Shown here: positions 26,601 through 38,599 of the stretch, one piece after another
Layout: every line of letters starts with the position of its first letter
Position numbering within the stretch: position 1 is the first letter of the stretch
Assembly (NCBI GenBank): GCA_026214975.1
Contig: JAOBSW010001059.1
Span: 1 to 64,000 of the forward strand
DNA length: 64,000 bases
Reading direction: 5' to 3'
From: Gentiana macrophylla
Lineage: Eukaryota > Streptophyta > Magnoliopsida > Gentianales > Gentianaceae
Program-made: the position numbers and the translations under genes
Notes under the pieces: generated by a model
Told to the model about the DNA's origin: nothing
What the model saw: the letters and a program-made list of their open reading frames with translations, nothing else
Databases searched by the model: none

Positions 26601-26985
26601 CGGAAAATCAAAATGCCTATATCATTGGTGATTTTCTCAAGACCCTCATTTACTAAGCTTGTAGAAATGACCGTCACATTATTCTCACTACTCTTTCTTA
26701 TCTCCTTTTAATCACAAGTGTCAAACTCTTGTAGAATTAAACTACATCTAAGTAACCTTGGTTTACTGCCTGCACAATCCATGGCGGGAAGCGCCAAGTT
26801 GTATAGATCTGGTCATACAACATCTTCAGATCCCAGAAGATAATCTCTCAAACTTGTCAATTTGGCAAAAACAATAAATTTAAGAACTCCTTCTGTATAA
26901 ATCAGATTGAGTCGGGTTCAAGGAAGTGGCTGACATTGGGGGATGGGCCTTCAATCCTGTATTTCAACTTTTTCGTCTCTAAAAC

Positions 26986-27033
26986 CTGTTTCACGGCATA
27001 ACTAGAGGCATCACACATCAATTCGAAAGGCTT
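26986..27033 (-). pseudogene. Z RNase H start motif
   Basis: The minus strand reads KPFELMCDASSYAVKQ in one frame. PFELMCDAS is the conserved beginning of Ty3/gypsy RNase H, and its Asp is an active-site residue. The surrounding frame is broken. The equivalent W motif (PFELLCDAS) is at about 54030-54070. Confidence 0.85.
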
Positions 27034-27129
27034 GGTCTAAGCCAGTGCTACTTGTAACAGGGCATCATAAAGTTTTATCTTTCAAAAACAATTGAAAGCT
27101 TCCTCGTACTCAAGATCAATTCAAGAAAT

Positions 27130-28300
27130 CTGAATATCTTCTTCGGTTAGATTTGATAAATGCTTGGCAATCGAGGTGTGCCCTTTGACTGAAACGCCGT
27201 AGAAGCCAACATGTCTCAGAAAACCACGCTTCTTTTCACTGCTTTTGGGCACGCTATCTTTCACGCTTCTTAAACTTTAGCCTTATCAACTTGAATGCCA
27301 ACATTGGCCACCTTGTGTCCCTAAACGACTTTTCCGTTTACTAGTGAATGGCATTTTTCCCTGTAAGCAACCGCATTCTTTCTCAACGCAACGTTGGAGT
27401 ACCATATATCTAGGTTCTGTAAGACTTAATCAAAGTTTATCGCCTGAGACTCCAGAAGTCATCCATGAAGACTTCCATGCATTTCTCAACAAGTCCGAGC
27501 ATCAAAATGGCCAACATATACAATTCGCCATGTCATGTATGCATTGTATTGGATCTTAATGGCATTCTCACGGTGCTAAAAGTACTGCATGGACACTTAA
27601 ACGTGGTCTTCTCTTGGTCGAGTGGGGTCGCATGGCTATCCTGAAATAACCAGAGTATCCATCGAGAAACAACAATACTTGCAATCACCTACCTCTTTTC
27701 CAACTGAGTTAACATCGAAGGTGGAAAGCGATCTTTATAGCAGACTTCATTCTGTCTACTTATAGTTTATACAGATCTGAGTCGTCAACAGACGTAGCAA
27801 TCTCCTCCCTTTTCATTCTTGTCAACCGCACACTGCTTCTTTTGCGCCACCTGAGTAGGGTCAGATCACCGCGATCCGCGATTGGCATAGAATGATTCCT
27901 ATGTTTGAGCCACTTTATAATCTCCTCTTCTTCAGGCCAAACTCTTCACATGCGGATTCAGCCTTCACGAGGTTGTCTTACCTTAGCTCCTTCCTCCGCT
28001 CGGATCTTATGCATGCATATAAACGGAGGATCCTCTGACATCACCCGGCTTCCCTGCTAAACCGAACGCTGCAGGATGTAGCCTTTAAGTACTTTATCAC
28101 TGGTAAGCTTTGCTCTTTATCGTAGTTTCAAGAAACGACTAAAGGCAATTTATCTCCATCCTTAAGAAGCATATACTTAATGTGTTTAGCTGCTGGGTTT
28201 CCAAATCAAAACAGTGAGGTGGTTGCTCAATGCTGGGGATTTTAATCGGGCCACCTTTTTCTTTGTGAGCTTCTCAGAGTGGTTAGACCCATAATAACTG
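27130..28300 (-). pseudogene. Z reverse transcriptase relic
   Basis: Minus strand. The catalytic motif VFMDDF is encoded at 27455-27472, with both aspartates present, preceded by GLVEKCMEV. Downstream, RHVGFYGVSVKGHTS and HLSNLTEED (about 27130-27225) match the thumb region between RT and RNase H. The N-terminal half, toward 28300, is too broken to read securely. A 71-codon plus-strand open stretch (27344-27556) is antisense to this domain and is not a gene. Confidence 0.82.
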
Positions 28301-29059
28301 ATCTTCCTTGAGGTTTCATCCCCTGCAAAAATAGTGGGACCAAATCATCCATAGAAATCCTCCGGTCAACACTGCCTCCTTTCCTCTTGTGGATCGATCA
28401 TTTTAACTCTTCATCTTTGTGCTTTTCTCGCTAATCCCTCCTAATCATCTACTTCCTAATGAGTAGCTTCTCTCCAAAATCATTCACTCATTCTAACTCA
28501 CCCATCAGTATTTTTCTTCACTGTGATGGTAGTTCTTCTCTGACTTTCAGCTTCTTTGAAATCATCTTTCAGCCATCGGGCATCTCCATGCTTCTAATCT
28601 TAATAACAGTCTGGGGTGAGCGGTAGTGAAGATGACTCTGCCAATGCCCACGGCTTGAAATGAATTGTATGTGGTCCAATTAGCTGGATCTCAACGTCCA
28701 AGACTTCAAAACGCCATTCTCGCTAACTCTCTCGCTTCTTCAAAAGTAGGTATCTTTTTTCACTCCTCAGATAGTTTCAGATAAACGAGTATTTCATCAA
28801 TTTACGGTTCTTCAGATGTGTCCCTTGTGTGAAGGTAACGGATGTCACCGACTTTGCAAGAGGACTGGCCCTTCATTTGTCAATGAGCTGCTGTGGAGTG
28901 ACTGCAAAAGGTTCGCCCTAAATTAGAGGCACTTCCTTATCAGCAGATAGTCTAGAATAATCCTAATCGGTAGGAAAGACTAAATGTTCATGAATTTATT
29001 CCAGAAGATAGGTAGTTGCACAACCGGGCTGCAAATCACTAGATTTATCTATCATCTCT

Positions 29060-29155
29060 AAGAGAAATCGGGCTGCTTTCGCGATCCTTTATCTAACCCG
29101 GTGCTTTTGTATAGGCTTAACGGCATCACATTAATAGAGGCTCCCAGTCAGACAT
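29060..29155 (-). pseudogene. Z aspartic protease relic
   Basis: The minus strand reads GASINVMPLSLYKSTGLD at about 29095-29150, the block following the catalytic Asp in Athila/Tat gag-pol proteases. The usual D-L before GAS is displaced by a frameshift (GACTGGGAGCC). Fragment only. Confidence 0.75.
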
Positions 29156-29159
29156 GACG

Positions 29160-31790
29160 CTGAATAAATTGGCCCTCGATCTCGCAGAGATTGAAGGTCT
29201 CAAGCAGTGGTCACTCCGCTTTAACAAATAATTTTCTCAGAAATCCATCGCATAATCTTTGCAGAGATTTCTCTTCACCATATGATCCTCAAGCTTTACT
29301 TACTCATAATAACTCCTTAAGATACTTAGAGCATTTAGGCATTTCACTTGACACCTGCAAGTATGGGTGATGTTAACTTGAGGTTCTTAAGCATCCTCCT
29401 GTACTCCGCATCACACTACGGTTGCCAGAGTGGATTTCTTCCTTGGGGGATAAGGGCATGGCTTTAATAGTTCTTCAAGTGGCCTCGATTCTTTATCCGC
29501 CTCACCTCCTTATCTCTTCCATCTTATTATCTTTTCTTTTCTTATTCTTAGTCAGTGGTACACTTCAATTTTCTCCTTCCTTTTCTTCCTCTCAATATCG
29601 GACTATTTTCGCCTTCCAAGAATTAAGGCTCACCACGCCTTCATCGTTGCTTTCTTCAGTGACATGGTTGGTTTCCTCCCGGAATCTCATGGCGCCAGGA
29701 GGGGCTATACATTTCTGCTTCCCCGACATCTCGCTGGTCCAGCTCACTACTGCACTCAACGTTACTTCATCCAACTCTCTTCTTGCCCATATTTCCCATC
29801 CAGGCAATGGGCAAGGCAAACATTCACATCATTTTGATTTCTCTCGGCAGTAACTCGGAAGTTTGCCTAGAGAACTCGCTTTTGCTTGTCCGGTTCTGGC
29901 CATTTCAACAATCCTTGCCTCACAATCGTTTTAACACTCAGTGTACGTAGTCTTCACCATGTGTCTACTTCACCATCGAATTTGTGCTAGTGTAAGTACA
30001 TGAGGTGGTATGATTGTTTTTCCTGAGTTTCTGATTCCAAATTCTGGTACTGAGAGGCCTTTCGGAGTTCTAACTGCTTCTGATAGCCTGAAAGTGAGTG
30101 AATCTCGAACTTAAAGCTGTGGTAAATTGGCTACATTGAAGTTTTTGTTTGCTGAAACTCCTTGAGTAGCCTGGGCCATGATGGAAGTTTCGGCGGTTGG
30201 TTTGGATTATCTGACAAAATTTACTTCTTCCGCTATTCTCCGTTTCTTACTGTGATTCCCGCATCGTAAGGCCAAGCCTCAAGATTGGCCAACGCTTGCT
30301 TATCAATCAGGACCTGAGTGAACCAGGTCAGCTTTGTATCGTGATGTCAGGCAGTACCTTTCTATCAATATCAAGCCTCTTAGTGAGTCTCATCACATAA
30401 GTTGTTCTTGGCAATTGTCCCGGCCACTCGTGTTACCTCATCACCTCCCCTTAAGAGTTGATCTGTATGAGCTGTGGAGCCGGTGATAGTCTCCCATAGG
30501 CTGAGACCTCTGTAGAAATAGTTCCAACAACCTATGCGTCTATCATATCCGCGATTAAAAATTTCTCATCAACAGATTAATTCCCTCCAAGCTCTGCTAA
30601 ACAGCCTCTATCTCTCCATCCTCATTAAACGTAGCTATTTCCCGCTTCATTTCCATAATCTTGCCTCGTGAAACCTACTTTAAGAGTTTAAGGTTTTTTG
30701 ACATCATTCCATGTATGGAGGGAATGACGCGCAACGATCAAAACTATCCGGCTGTCGTACCTTTTAAAGCCAAAAGCGAAATAGAATCAACTTTATTGAT
30801 CTCGGGACCAAGACCGGATAATGGCCTGGCTTGCCATTTGCATTTAACGTGACAAAAGGTCGTATGGTCTTCTTTGAGCAAAGGCTTCCTGAAAGAGTTT
30901 TTACTTGACTAAAGGTAATTACTCCACTTAAAGGTCGAAATTTACTCCTCTCTGTCGTGGACTAATAAAGCCTATGTCCTCTGAGTAAATCTTGATTAAG
31001 ATACTGAGTGTAGCGGTCCCCGGTCTGAACCCATTATGCTGGTTTTGGCGGAATTGTTGAAGTTGTTGATTTATGCCACTTGCTGATTTCTCGTTGCCGC
31101 AGAGCTTGCACTTGTTGAATGAGTAAATTTTAATCATGCTTAGAACGATTTGGAATTGTGCATCTTTGATCCGCTTGATTTGTTCCAAACAGGGAAAAGC
31201 TTTCTAAGTTTGACTCGTCAGCCGTGGATCAAAGATCGGAAGTCTTTCTACTTTCGCTTACATAACCTAGAAAGTAGTGAAGAAATCAACCTTTGGGGCT
31301 GATTAGAATAAGTTTAGAAAGATTGTATTGGTTTATGGAGAAAATGAAAAGAGAATATATAGAAGAAAAGAAAAGTAGTGATGATTGAACAGATCGAATC
31401 GGGCGTCTCGTTGTTAGTGGATGCTTTATTTTAATCCACGCTTCGTTTCAGCTTGAATGCAAATGCCTGCTCAGAGGGATGATCGAGGTGGATTTATGCC
31501 TGGCTGTTAGAACGCCGCTCCGACACGTAAAACCTAAAAGCTGGCAAGCCACTGTAAATTAAAACGAGATAAAAAATATAAAAGCAGAAAAGACTTGATG
31601 AAACAAAATAAAACAAATCTATAATTACTTAAAACAGATCTAAGCTATATAAAGTATGGAAAATAACTGAAAGAAATCAAATAAAATAAAACAATAATAA
31701 ATGTAATCCTAAATTAAAAACTATGAATTAAAAATTAGATTCGATATAAAACTTATAATTTAAAAAGAACTTCTACAAATCAAACCATCA
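29160..31790 (-). pseudogene. Z gag relic
   Basis: Between the primer site and the protease on the minus strand. An 86-codon frame at 30928-31188 contains CKLCGN and a Gln/Asn-rich stretch (INQQLQQFRQNQHNGF) typical of the end of Athila-type gag. A 75-codon frame at 29592-29819 is Glu/Ser/Val-rich without a motif. The plus-strand stretch of 143 codons at 29422-29850 is antisense. Many stops; the N-terminus of gag is not identifiable. Confidence 0.5.
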
Positions 31791-31793
31791 ACT

Positions 31794-31808
31794 TCGGCAA
31801 CGGCGCCA
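31794..31808 (-). other. Primer-binding site of Z (tRNA-Asp type)
   Basis: On the minus strand TGGCGCCGTTGCCGA, complementary to the 3' end of plant tRNA-Asp, as used by Athila/Tat-like gypsy elements. It lies six bases inside the LTR end ACCGAACA (31815). It is the best-preserved of the five primer sites in the window. Confidence 0.9.
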
Positions 31809-31814
31809 AAAACT

Positions 31815-33444
31815 TGTTCGGTAAAACTAGTTTTAAATTTATAATACCAAAACAATTCTCAGTATAATGATCTCATGAGTAAGTAGGAGAAGTAAGAATA
31901 ATCGGTCTGATGAATGGAACTCGCTATCGACTTCAAATATAAACTCCTATTCATTATGTCACTCAACTACTACTAACCCAAGGTTGAAACTAACTAAAAC
32001 CTAAGGAAATAAAACCTCAGGAAACCGAATCTCTAAAACTAAAAACCCAAACAGGGTAAAAAATATGCTGAATAACAACAGAACAGGGCGATGGGACGAG
32101 CCGCTCACTCAATGTGAACGAAGCCGTCTGAAACGAATCGATCGATCGGGCGCTCGCCATTCGAGGGATTTAACATCCAACCACGACGTTATCGTAAAAT
32201 TGCGTGGTGTGTTGGGCAGGAATCGGGCGCGGTTTAAAACCAAAACTTGAACCAAACTTATGCAAATCATTTGATTCAAACAAGTAAAAGGAAAACACGC
32301 TAAGGTAATCGACTCACTTATCAACCAACAATCCAACTAGACGTGTATTTGAAAAAGTGCATATAGTTTTTAGTAGTGATTTGTCAGCGTAATTCAATCA
32401 AACATCTTTAATCACTCCTAAGGTTTCGCTTTGTCTTTCAAACAAACCATACATGCAATCAAAACAAATCACGAGATTGTACCAAGTTTTAACAACTAAT
32501 CATGGCAAGAACTTGAAACATAATGGGATGCATTACCTTGAATAAAAGAGGAATCAAAATAAATACATTTTCATAAATTTATTCAAGTACAATTAAACAT
32601 AGATCGCTTTCATCAAATCTTAATTCAATAAACTTAAAACAATACAAAACAGATCCAAAGTAATGAAAACTACGAAATAAACTCACTTACATAAGCATCA
32701 AACTCTGTGTTGGTTTTGTTGTTGATAAGCTTCCTCCGCCGACTCACCGCAAAGCCGTAGCCAACAATCATGGTGAACAAGATTGCCGTGATTGAGAAAT
32801 TCATCTCTCATAAAAAGGCTGCGCTGGTACACAGCTTTTGGTGTAAAGTTAAGATTCAGCTAATTGTGGTAAGTGAATTGTAAGGCGAGGCTGCTCGCGT
32901 ATATAGAGTTTTGAGTCGGTTACGACTAAGTCGGCAACGACGCCGCCTCGCCTAATGGACGCTCGTCACAAAGTTGACGCTAATCAAAACGCCGCTCGAC
33001 AAGTGTTGACCTCTCTGCTCTGATTTTTGACACTTCGATAACGACGCTCCATTTCACCAAACGCCTGCTCATAATGGACTGAAGGTGGACGCCGTCATTC
33101 GACTCCGGCCTGGATCGACTTGAACTTGATTTCTTCATCCTTTATCCAATTTCTTCAAGCCAATTCCAACTCTATCTCTTATAATTCGACTTGAGCTTCT
33201 TTTATCCTCATTATATGTAATGTAAAATTAACACCTACATGATAAATAAACAATGAAAAAATGTAATAAAATCCAAATAATAATAATTCCATTAAATTAA
33301 ACACTTAAAATCATCAATTTTGCATACAACCCTCTTAAAATCATCTTTACTCAATATTTACACTTAAAACCTCTAATTTCAAGTGTAAATTACGTAAATG
33401 TGGGGGAAATAATAATGAAATAAACCTTACTAATCATAGTAACA
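31815..33444 (-). repeat. Z 5' LTR
   Basis: Right copy of Z's LTR. The plus strand starts TGTTCGGTAAAACTAG (minus-strand end ...ACCGAACA). It shares with the left copy ACAATACAAAA, AATAAACTCACT, GTTGGTTTTGT(T/C)GTTGAT, ATATAGAGTTTTGAGTCGGTTA (32901 on), CACTCCATTTCACC-type blocks and AAATGTGGGGGAAA. A minus-strand TATA-like box is at 32899-32907. The outer edge, at GTAACA (33444), is uncertain by about 20 bp. Confidence 0.83.
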
Positions 33445-35740
33445 TGGGCTCTCAATAGTAGGCTCTACACATACAATGAATGTAAAAGATTCATCGCCAG
33501 CCTCACCAAAGATCTAAATTAACTCTTCATTGATCAATGCCTCCAGATCATCCATGCACAGAGATCCGTAGATCCTCACCCGCATCTCCAAATTGCTGGC
33601 TTCAAAGAGATTTCTACTGCATCAAGACGTTAATCAAGGCGAGGTGGTTCTATTAATATTGCAGTCTCACCTGTTCCCTCCCGGGTCCGTAGGGAAATCA
33701 CCTCTAGAATCGATGATTTAGTGGATGAACTATCATGGTCATCTCTTGATCCCTAAACTCTGATACCCTCCTCTTCGTTGGAGCCCATCAAATAAGTCCA
33801 CTAATCTGGATTAAAAGCAGCTGGTATCAACTGTGTCCACCAAAATTTTCTACTCCCAACTTGTCAAAAGCCCCATTCTTCGAATTTTGTCATAAAGTTC
33901 AAAGAAATGGGTTTCATGTCTCTTGTAGAAACCAAACTTTCCATTGGAAGCAGTCACACTTGCTGAAGTTCAGATCTACATACTTCTTCTGGTTTTCTTC
34001 TTTTCTTTCTACATGCCTTCTAAAAAGTGGCAATAAAGATCTTCCTGAGCAACTTAGAGCCTTGTTGACCTCCAAAGGTCTCCACCAAGTAGGTTCATTA
34101 CTTCCTTCATCCGTATAATACTTGCTGTTTGAGGTGGCAACCTAGTGCCTACTACTTCCATCTCCAGACAATACTTAAGTTCCCTCCCTCGACTTACATG
34201 CTCATCAATGGTGGTTAGCACAGAACGCTTCTTCCCCTCGAGTTCTTGGTAACACTTAAGGCAGTCTTCAACCAACCCTTCTATTACCTGAGCAGTTCAA
34301 ACCACGTTGGTTTGTCGTGTAATCTTCAATAGATACTACAAGAGTGCCTGTGGTTAGTAGGATCGCCAGTTGGGCCCTCCAATGTATTGGTTTCAAAGAA
34401 CAACTCGTAAATAGCTTTAGTAGACTTGACAAACTCTTCGTGAGGAGTCGCACTCTGGGCCAAAGCTTGATTATAAGTGCATGGGCCTGTCTCTTGGCCA
34501 GCCTCTCTTTCTTCCTCTTCTAATGATGCCTTCGCTTGCCTAGTGCCTCCAAGTTTTTTAATTATTTCCCTTTCCATGTTTCTTTTGAGGTTAATTTCTT
34601 TCTTCTCTTGGAAAGTGGCTCATCATCTTTTCAACCATGCAGACTTTCTCTTCTACTTAGCTTCCTTCCATGTTCTCTAGAATCTCAATAACAAATTCTT
34701 CTTGCAAAGAATAAAGTAGTGGTCAAGACTCTTCAGATTCAAATTGACCTCAATCACATTCTAATAGTCTCACACTCATTGGTTTCTTTTGTCTTTTTTA
34801 GGCTTTGGGTGATCTCAGTTGATCTCTCCTTGTATCTACAGCCTTTCTTTTCTCGTAGGCTTCTTTGGTGCAACAGTTTAGTAGATTTTTCTTAGTTTGC
34901 TTGACCTGGCCACCACCACCATCACCATCATCTCACATCGCCAACACAAAGTTGTTAGGCTTTAATATCTTTATCATCATTCTGCATCAGAATAGTATAA
35001 TCAATTTCCTTCTTGTATCTAGATCGATTAATCCTTCGTGCCTCAATATCGTGAACTCTTCAAGTGATTCACAGTGGTCTCAACTATTAATCTGGGCGGC
35101 AAGGCTACGGATTTCCTTTTCCCTCTTCTTTTTCTTCCTTGGCTACCTTCTTCATGTAATGAATTAAGGAATCACCAATCAAACCTCATGCTCCCGAAAA
35201 TAATCATCATCAACTCTCATTATAGTTCCCAGATAGAGCATTCACATCAATCAACTAGTCCAAGCATGTTCTTGGTAAACGAGTTTGCTCGTAGGATCGC
35301 ACTTTGATTCCGCAACATGTCCTGCAATTGATGCCTCGGAATGGATTTGGTGGGCCGCATTTGTTTCTGACTTGATCAACAAAAAGCCATCTTGGATAGT
35401 CCATTGCTCAGGATTTCATTGGACCATCTACTACTTCTTCAAATCCAAAACTTCCCTCAAAGACTAGGGATACTTCAATCTCTCTCTCACATTCACAGCT
35501 GTCTTGAACGCTTCACTTCCTCCTTCCACATCCATGCTTTTCTAGAAATCAATAACATCTGTGTATAAAATTGTTTCCAATCTCATATTGAGTATATTTC
35601 TCCAAGCCTCAGAAACCTCCTTATTCTTCACCACATGTTGATGGGCCAATTTTGCTTTGTTTGCACTAACAACAAAACCTCTAACACTTTGGCTTGATTT
35701 AACTCTGGATAACAATCTTTTCTGCCATTGAGCCATGAGA
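33445..35740 (-). pseudogene. Y ORF3-like relic downstream of pol
   Basis: Minus-strand coding relic between Y's RNase H and insert Z. It starts at a candidate ATG (35736) with a 64-codon frame beginning MAQWQKRLLSRVKSSQSV. Shifted frames continue it, including charged, Glu/Lys/Leu-rich stretches at 34326-34577 (EEEEREAGQE) and 34054-34275 (ECYQEL-like, coiled-coil-like). I do not recognise the family. Sireviruses often have an envelope-like or other extra ORF in this position, and capture of a host sequence is also possible. An internal TATA-like site and pyrimidine-rich leader lie just upstream. Plus-strand open stretches of 60-100 codons here are treated as antisense shadows. Confidence 0.45.
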
Positions 35741-35847
35741 AAATGAGATTTAAGAAGATAGATTATAAATCATGGTTCGCTGCAAAGGTGAAATTGGCAA
35801 AGGATAAAGGTGATTTTCAAAGTGAGAGAGAATCACGAGTGCAGACC

Positions 35848-35857
35848 GTATATATAC
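35848..35857 (-). promoter_or_regulatory. Internal TATA-like promoter candidate in Y
   Basis: GTATATATAC lies about 110 bp upstream, on the minus strand, of the candidate ATG at 35736. It is followed by a leader with TCTCTCTCAC. The spacing fits a plant RNA polymerase II promoter for the downstream ORF, separate from the LTR promoter. The motif is nearly palindromic, so orientation rests on the leader and ATG. Inference only. Confidence 0.4.
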
Positions 35858-35859
35858 AG

Positions 35860-36400
35860 TAGATGCACGGTAGTTGTAACTGCCAAGCACGACATTGGAT
35901 GTTAAATCAGCTTAATAACTGGAGTAAATGCTGTCTCTGATTATCGCGGGCCCATAACTCCTCCATAACGCTTGTAAATCATGGATCGCAGCAACGCTGG
36001 TAATAGCGGTAGGATAAATATTCCGCCTAAACTGCTTTTGAATTTAGTAAAGTTTGACCTGCAGTAATGCCCCATTCAAGCAGGTTATATTCAAGAAGGT
36101 AGGCTCACAGTCCGCCGAGAAGGTGCTTTCCTCAAAGAGCCAAACTGACAAAGTGACTTCGCTGGATTCATGATTTCTTCTGTTTTGCTCAATTGATAAT
36201 AAGCGTTATGAAGTTTAATACCAACGACCGATCCTGCCGTTGAGTTTCACCCAACACATAGCAGAATCACAATCCTCGCAACCTCATTTGCCTTCAATTA
36301 TTCAAACATAAGTATATGGAATTGTTTGACTACTTCAATGACTAATCCGCTTATGGGAGTCATACCCAAATATAGCAAAGACTAATCCCTTGGTAATTTC
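35860..36400 (-). other. Spacer between Y pol and ORF3-like region
   Basis: About 540 bp with no readable coding sequence on either strand and no recognised repeat. It separates Y's RNase H terminus from the TATA-like site at 35848. Confidence 0.5.
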
Positions 36401-36415
36401 AGACATACATCAATA

Positions 36416-36640
36416 TCAATCAACTTTATAATTCCAAGCCCAACCCTTAATTTTAAAAATCTTTTCACTATTATCTAGTGGTTTAAAGAAAATATCGACG
36501 CGTTGATTTTCAATAGATATAAAAATCCACCATATCTTCTTCTCAATATGATCTCTTATAAAATGATGTCTCATATCAACGTGCTTATTTCTTGAGGCAA
36601 ACAAGATTTCTCTCGTGGATTGCAACTGTACTTGTGTTAA
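36416..36640 (-). pseudogene. Y RNase H C-terminal relic (copia)
   Basis: A 69-codon minus-strand frame contains NKHVDMRHHFIRDHIEK and then VDIFFKPLDN. These are the conserved end of Ty1/copia RNase H (KHI-D-RYHFIR, then the ADI-TKPL block). It closes Y's pol polyprotein, so Y's pol ends near 36430. The RNase H N-terminal part toward 37100 is decayed. Confidence 0.85.
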
Positions 36641-37099
36641 ATATTACAATTGGTAATTAAACTCTTCAACCCCATAACTTCATAATCGCTGTCTCAGCCA
36701 TAAGATTTAGGTGGCACAAATAATCAGCCAAAGAGCTATAGATTCAGCTTCAAGTAAAGGAAGTTGATATTCAATTCGCTCGCTTGTCAAATAGAGACCA
36801 CTTCACTCATGCACTTAACTCCATGTGTTCGTCATGCTTTTCGATCAATTTAAAATCTATAGACTAATTAACTGAAAGTAGGATATAACTTGAATGCTTC
36901 CATCCTGGAATACCATATCCCTGCTTCCCAAAGTCTCCTTTAGGCACTTGGAGAACTCTCTTTGATCAAGTATTCTAAATGACTTTCTTTGTGTTTAGAT
37001 TGAAATCCCACACAGCACCTACAAGATGTATGATATATCAGTCTCTGGCTGGCGTAGGCGTGTACAGCAGACGCCTATCATCCTTCTCTCGTATAAAGT

Positions 37100-38200
37100 C
37101 CTGATCAACATCTTGGCCTTCTTTATCTCTTACATCCAATCTGATGTTTGTACTCACTGGAGCTGATATCTCAGTGTTGTTTTCATATCAAACTTCTTCA
37201 TTGAACTCCTTGGTATATTTGGTTTGATGAATGAAGATTCCATCTTTCATTCTGTTTAACTTGCAATCCCAAAAAGTAGTTCTCCATCTTCCACTATACT
37301 ATAGCTTGGAATTTGACTTTTCATTAGATTTGGTAAACTTTTTTTCATTAGCAGACTGGCTTTCCGTATTCAAATATTAATGTCCTCATATATAAATCAG
37401 AATACAGGTGCCGCTCCCTTCACTGATTCTTCAAAAATAGCCTTATTACCTGTGCTTTAGTGAAATCATTATCCACCTAAGAAATAACTGAGATGTGAGC
37501 CCGCTACTATGTTTTGGTGCTTGTTTCAATCCATAAAGTGCTTTGTTTAGCCTATACACTTTATCTTCTTTGATCTTTTTCACTTCAAATCCAGAGGCTA
37601 ATGTGCATTTCCTTCCTCCTCTGAATGCCATTCGTAGAATGTACTTTTGACATCCATTTGATATACTTTGAAGTTCTTATATTTAAGATGCCATGTAATA
37701 ATAACCTATGAAGCCTCTAATCTGGCAAAGAAAGTGCACAAGTTCACTGCAATCTATTCCTTCTCGCTTTGAGAGAACAGCCTTTCAAACTGGTCCTGCC
37801 TTGATCTTCGCTAAATGGTACCTGATTCATCAAGTTTATTTCGATGTTCATTTAGGGGCATCAATGATATTTGAATGATCTAGGCCTTCAACTATGTCCA
37901 ATCTTGATTTCTTTCAAATTCATCTAATTTTAGAGCATAGCTTATCATCCAAATCTTGATCTCGATATAGCCTTCTTCAACAACTTTTGGTTCCATTTGA
38001 GATAGAAAACAAGTAAACATAGCTTCGCAAGCTTGTCTTCCGGTCTTGGCACCTTGTCGTAGATTACCAACAACAATGTCTTAGTAGTAAGTGACTCTTT
38101 AACCATTGTGGGATTCTCGAAGAGTTTGATCATCAGAACCTCATTTTCAAGTAGGTCTCACAGAGTTTCTTTTCAAAGCAACAGGGGTCTAGCAGATCCT
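37100..38200 (-). pseudogene. Y reverse transcriptase relic (copia)
   Basis: A 61-codon minus-strand frame (37446-37631) carries KVYRLNKALYGLKQAPK, the copia RT signature, preceded by a GFEVK-like block. The catalytic YVDD that should follow is degraded at about 37377-37396 (tatatgaggacattaata). Downstream, a LLFGI-like piece echoes the LGIEV block. The frame is broken on both sides, so it is non-functional as given. This block establishes that Y is copia and reads on the minus strand. Confidence 0.88.
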
Positions 38201-38599
38201 GAATTGTCGCTTGTGGCTTACAGCAATGTCATCAGCAGCTGCTACCAAATAGGGCTGTATTTTTAAATCTCAAACTAGTTTGAATCTTTCCAAAACTTCA
38301 ACACAACCCGATCGCTGACTCGCTGATTCTCGCAGGTTCCACAATCTTCACCTTCCATACCAAAGGAACCTAGGTTCATCCAACACAACATAGATCGTTT
38401 CTTCATGCTCAATGCCATTCCTTGTTCCAAGACTTCAATGTCACGTAATTGGTCAATCAAGAATATCCCAAGAAAATCCCTTCATCCTCGACTTTGGTTG
38501 CTAAATGTTTTTTAGAGGAACCTTAGCAGATTCAGGATAAAACACTTGCTTCCCAAAATGATGGAAATAGATGGTTCGCTTGGTTTCCTCCATCTCCAA

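Larger units (their letters stand above)
21829..33444 (-). mobile_element. Element Z: Ty3/gypsy (Athila/Tat-like) element in Y
   Basis: Direct repeats of about 1.64 kb (21829-23470 and 31815-33444) flank 8.3 kb. A near-perfect tRNA-Asp primer site on the minus strand (TGGCGCCGTTGCCGA) adjoins the right repeat, so the right repeat is the 5' LTR and Z runs leftward. Minus-strand fragments follow gypsy order: gag zinc-knuckle-like (31.0 kb), protease (29.1 kb), RT with FMDDF (27.46 kb), RNase H (27.0 kb), integrase H2C2 (26.4 kb), integrase core (26.0 kb). RT before integrase is diagnostic of Ty3/gypsy. The tRNA-Asp site and long LTRs favour the Athila/Tat branch. All frames are broken. Target duplications were not found. 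Confidence 0.86.

Noticed and set aside
29422..29853. 143-codon plus-strand open stretch with a hydrophobic segment, possible membrane protein
   Set aside because: It is antisense to the gag region of Z. It has no homologue in the other gypsy copy and no promoter signal.
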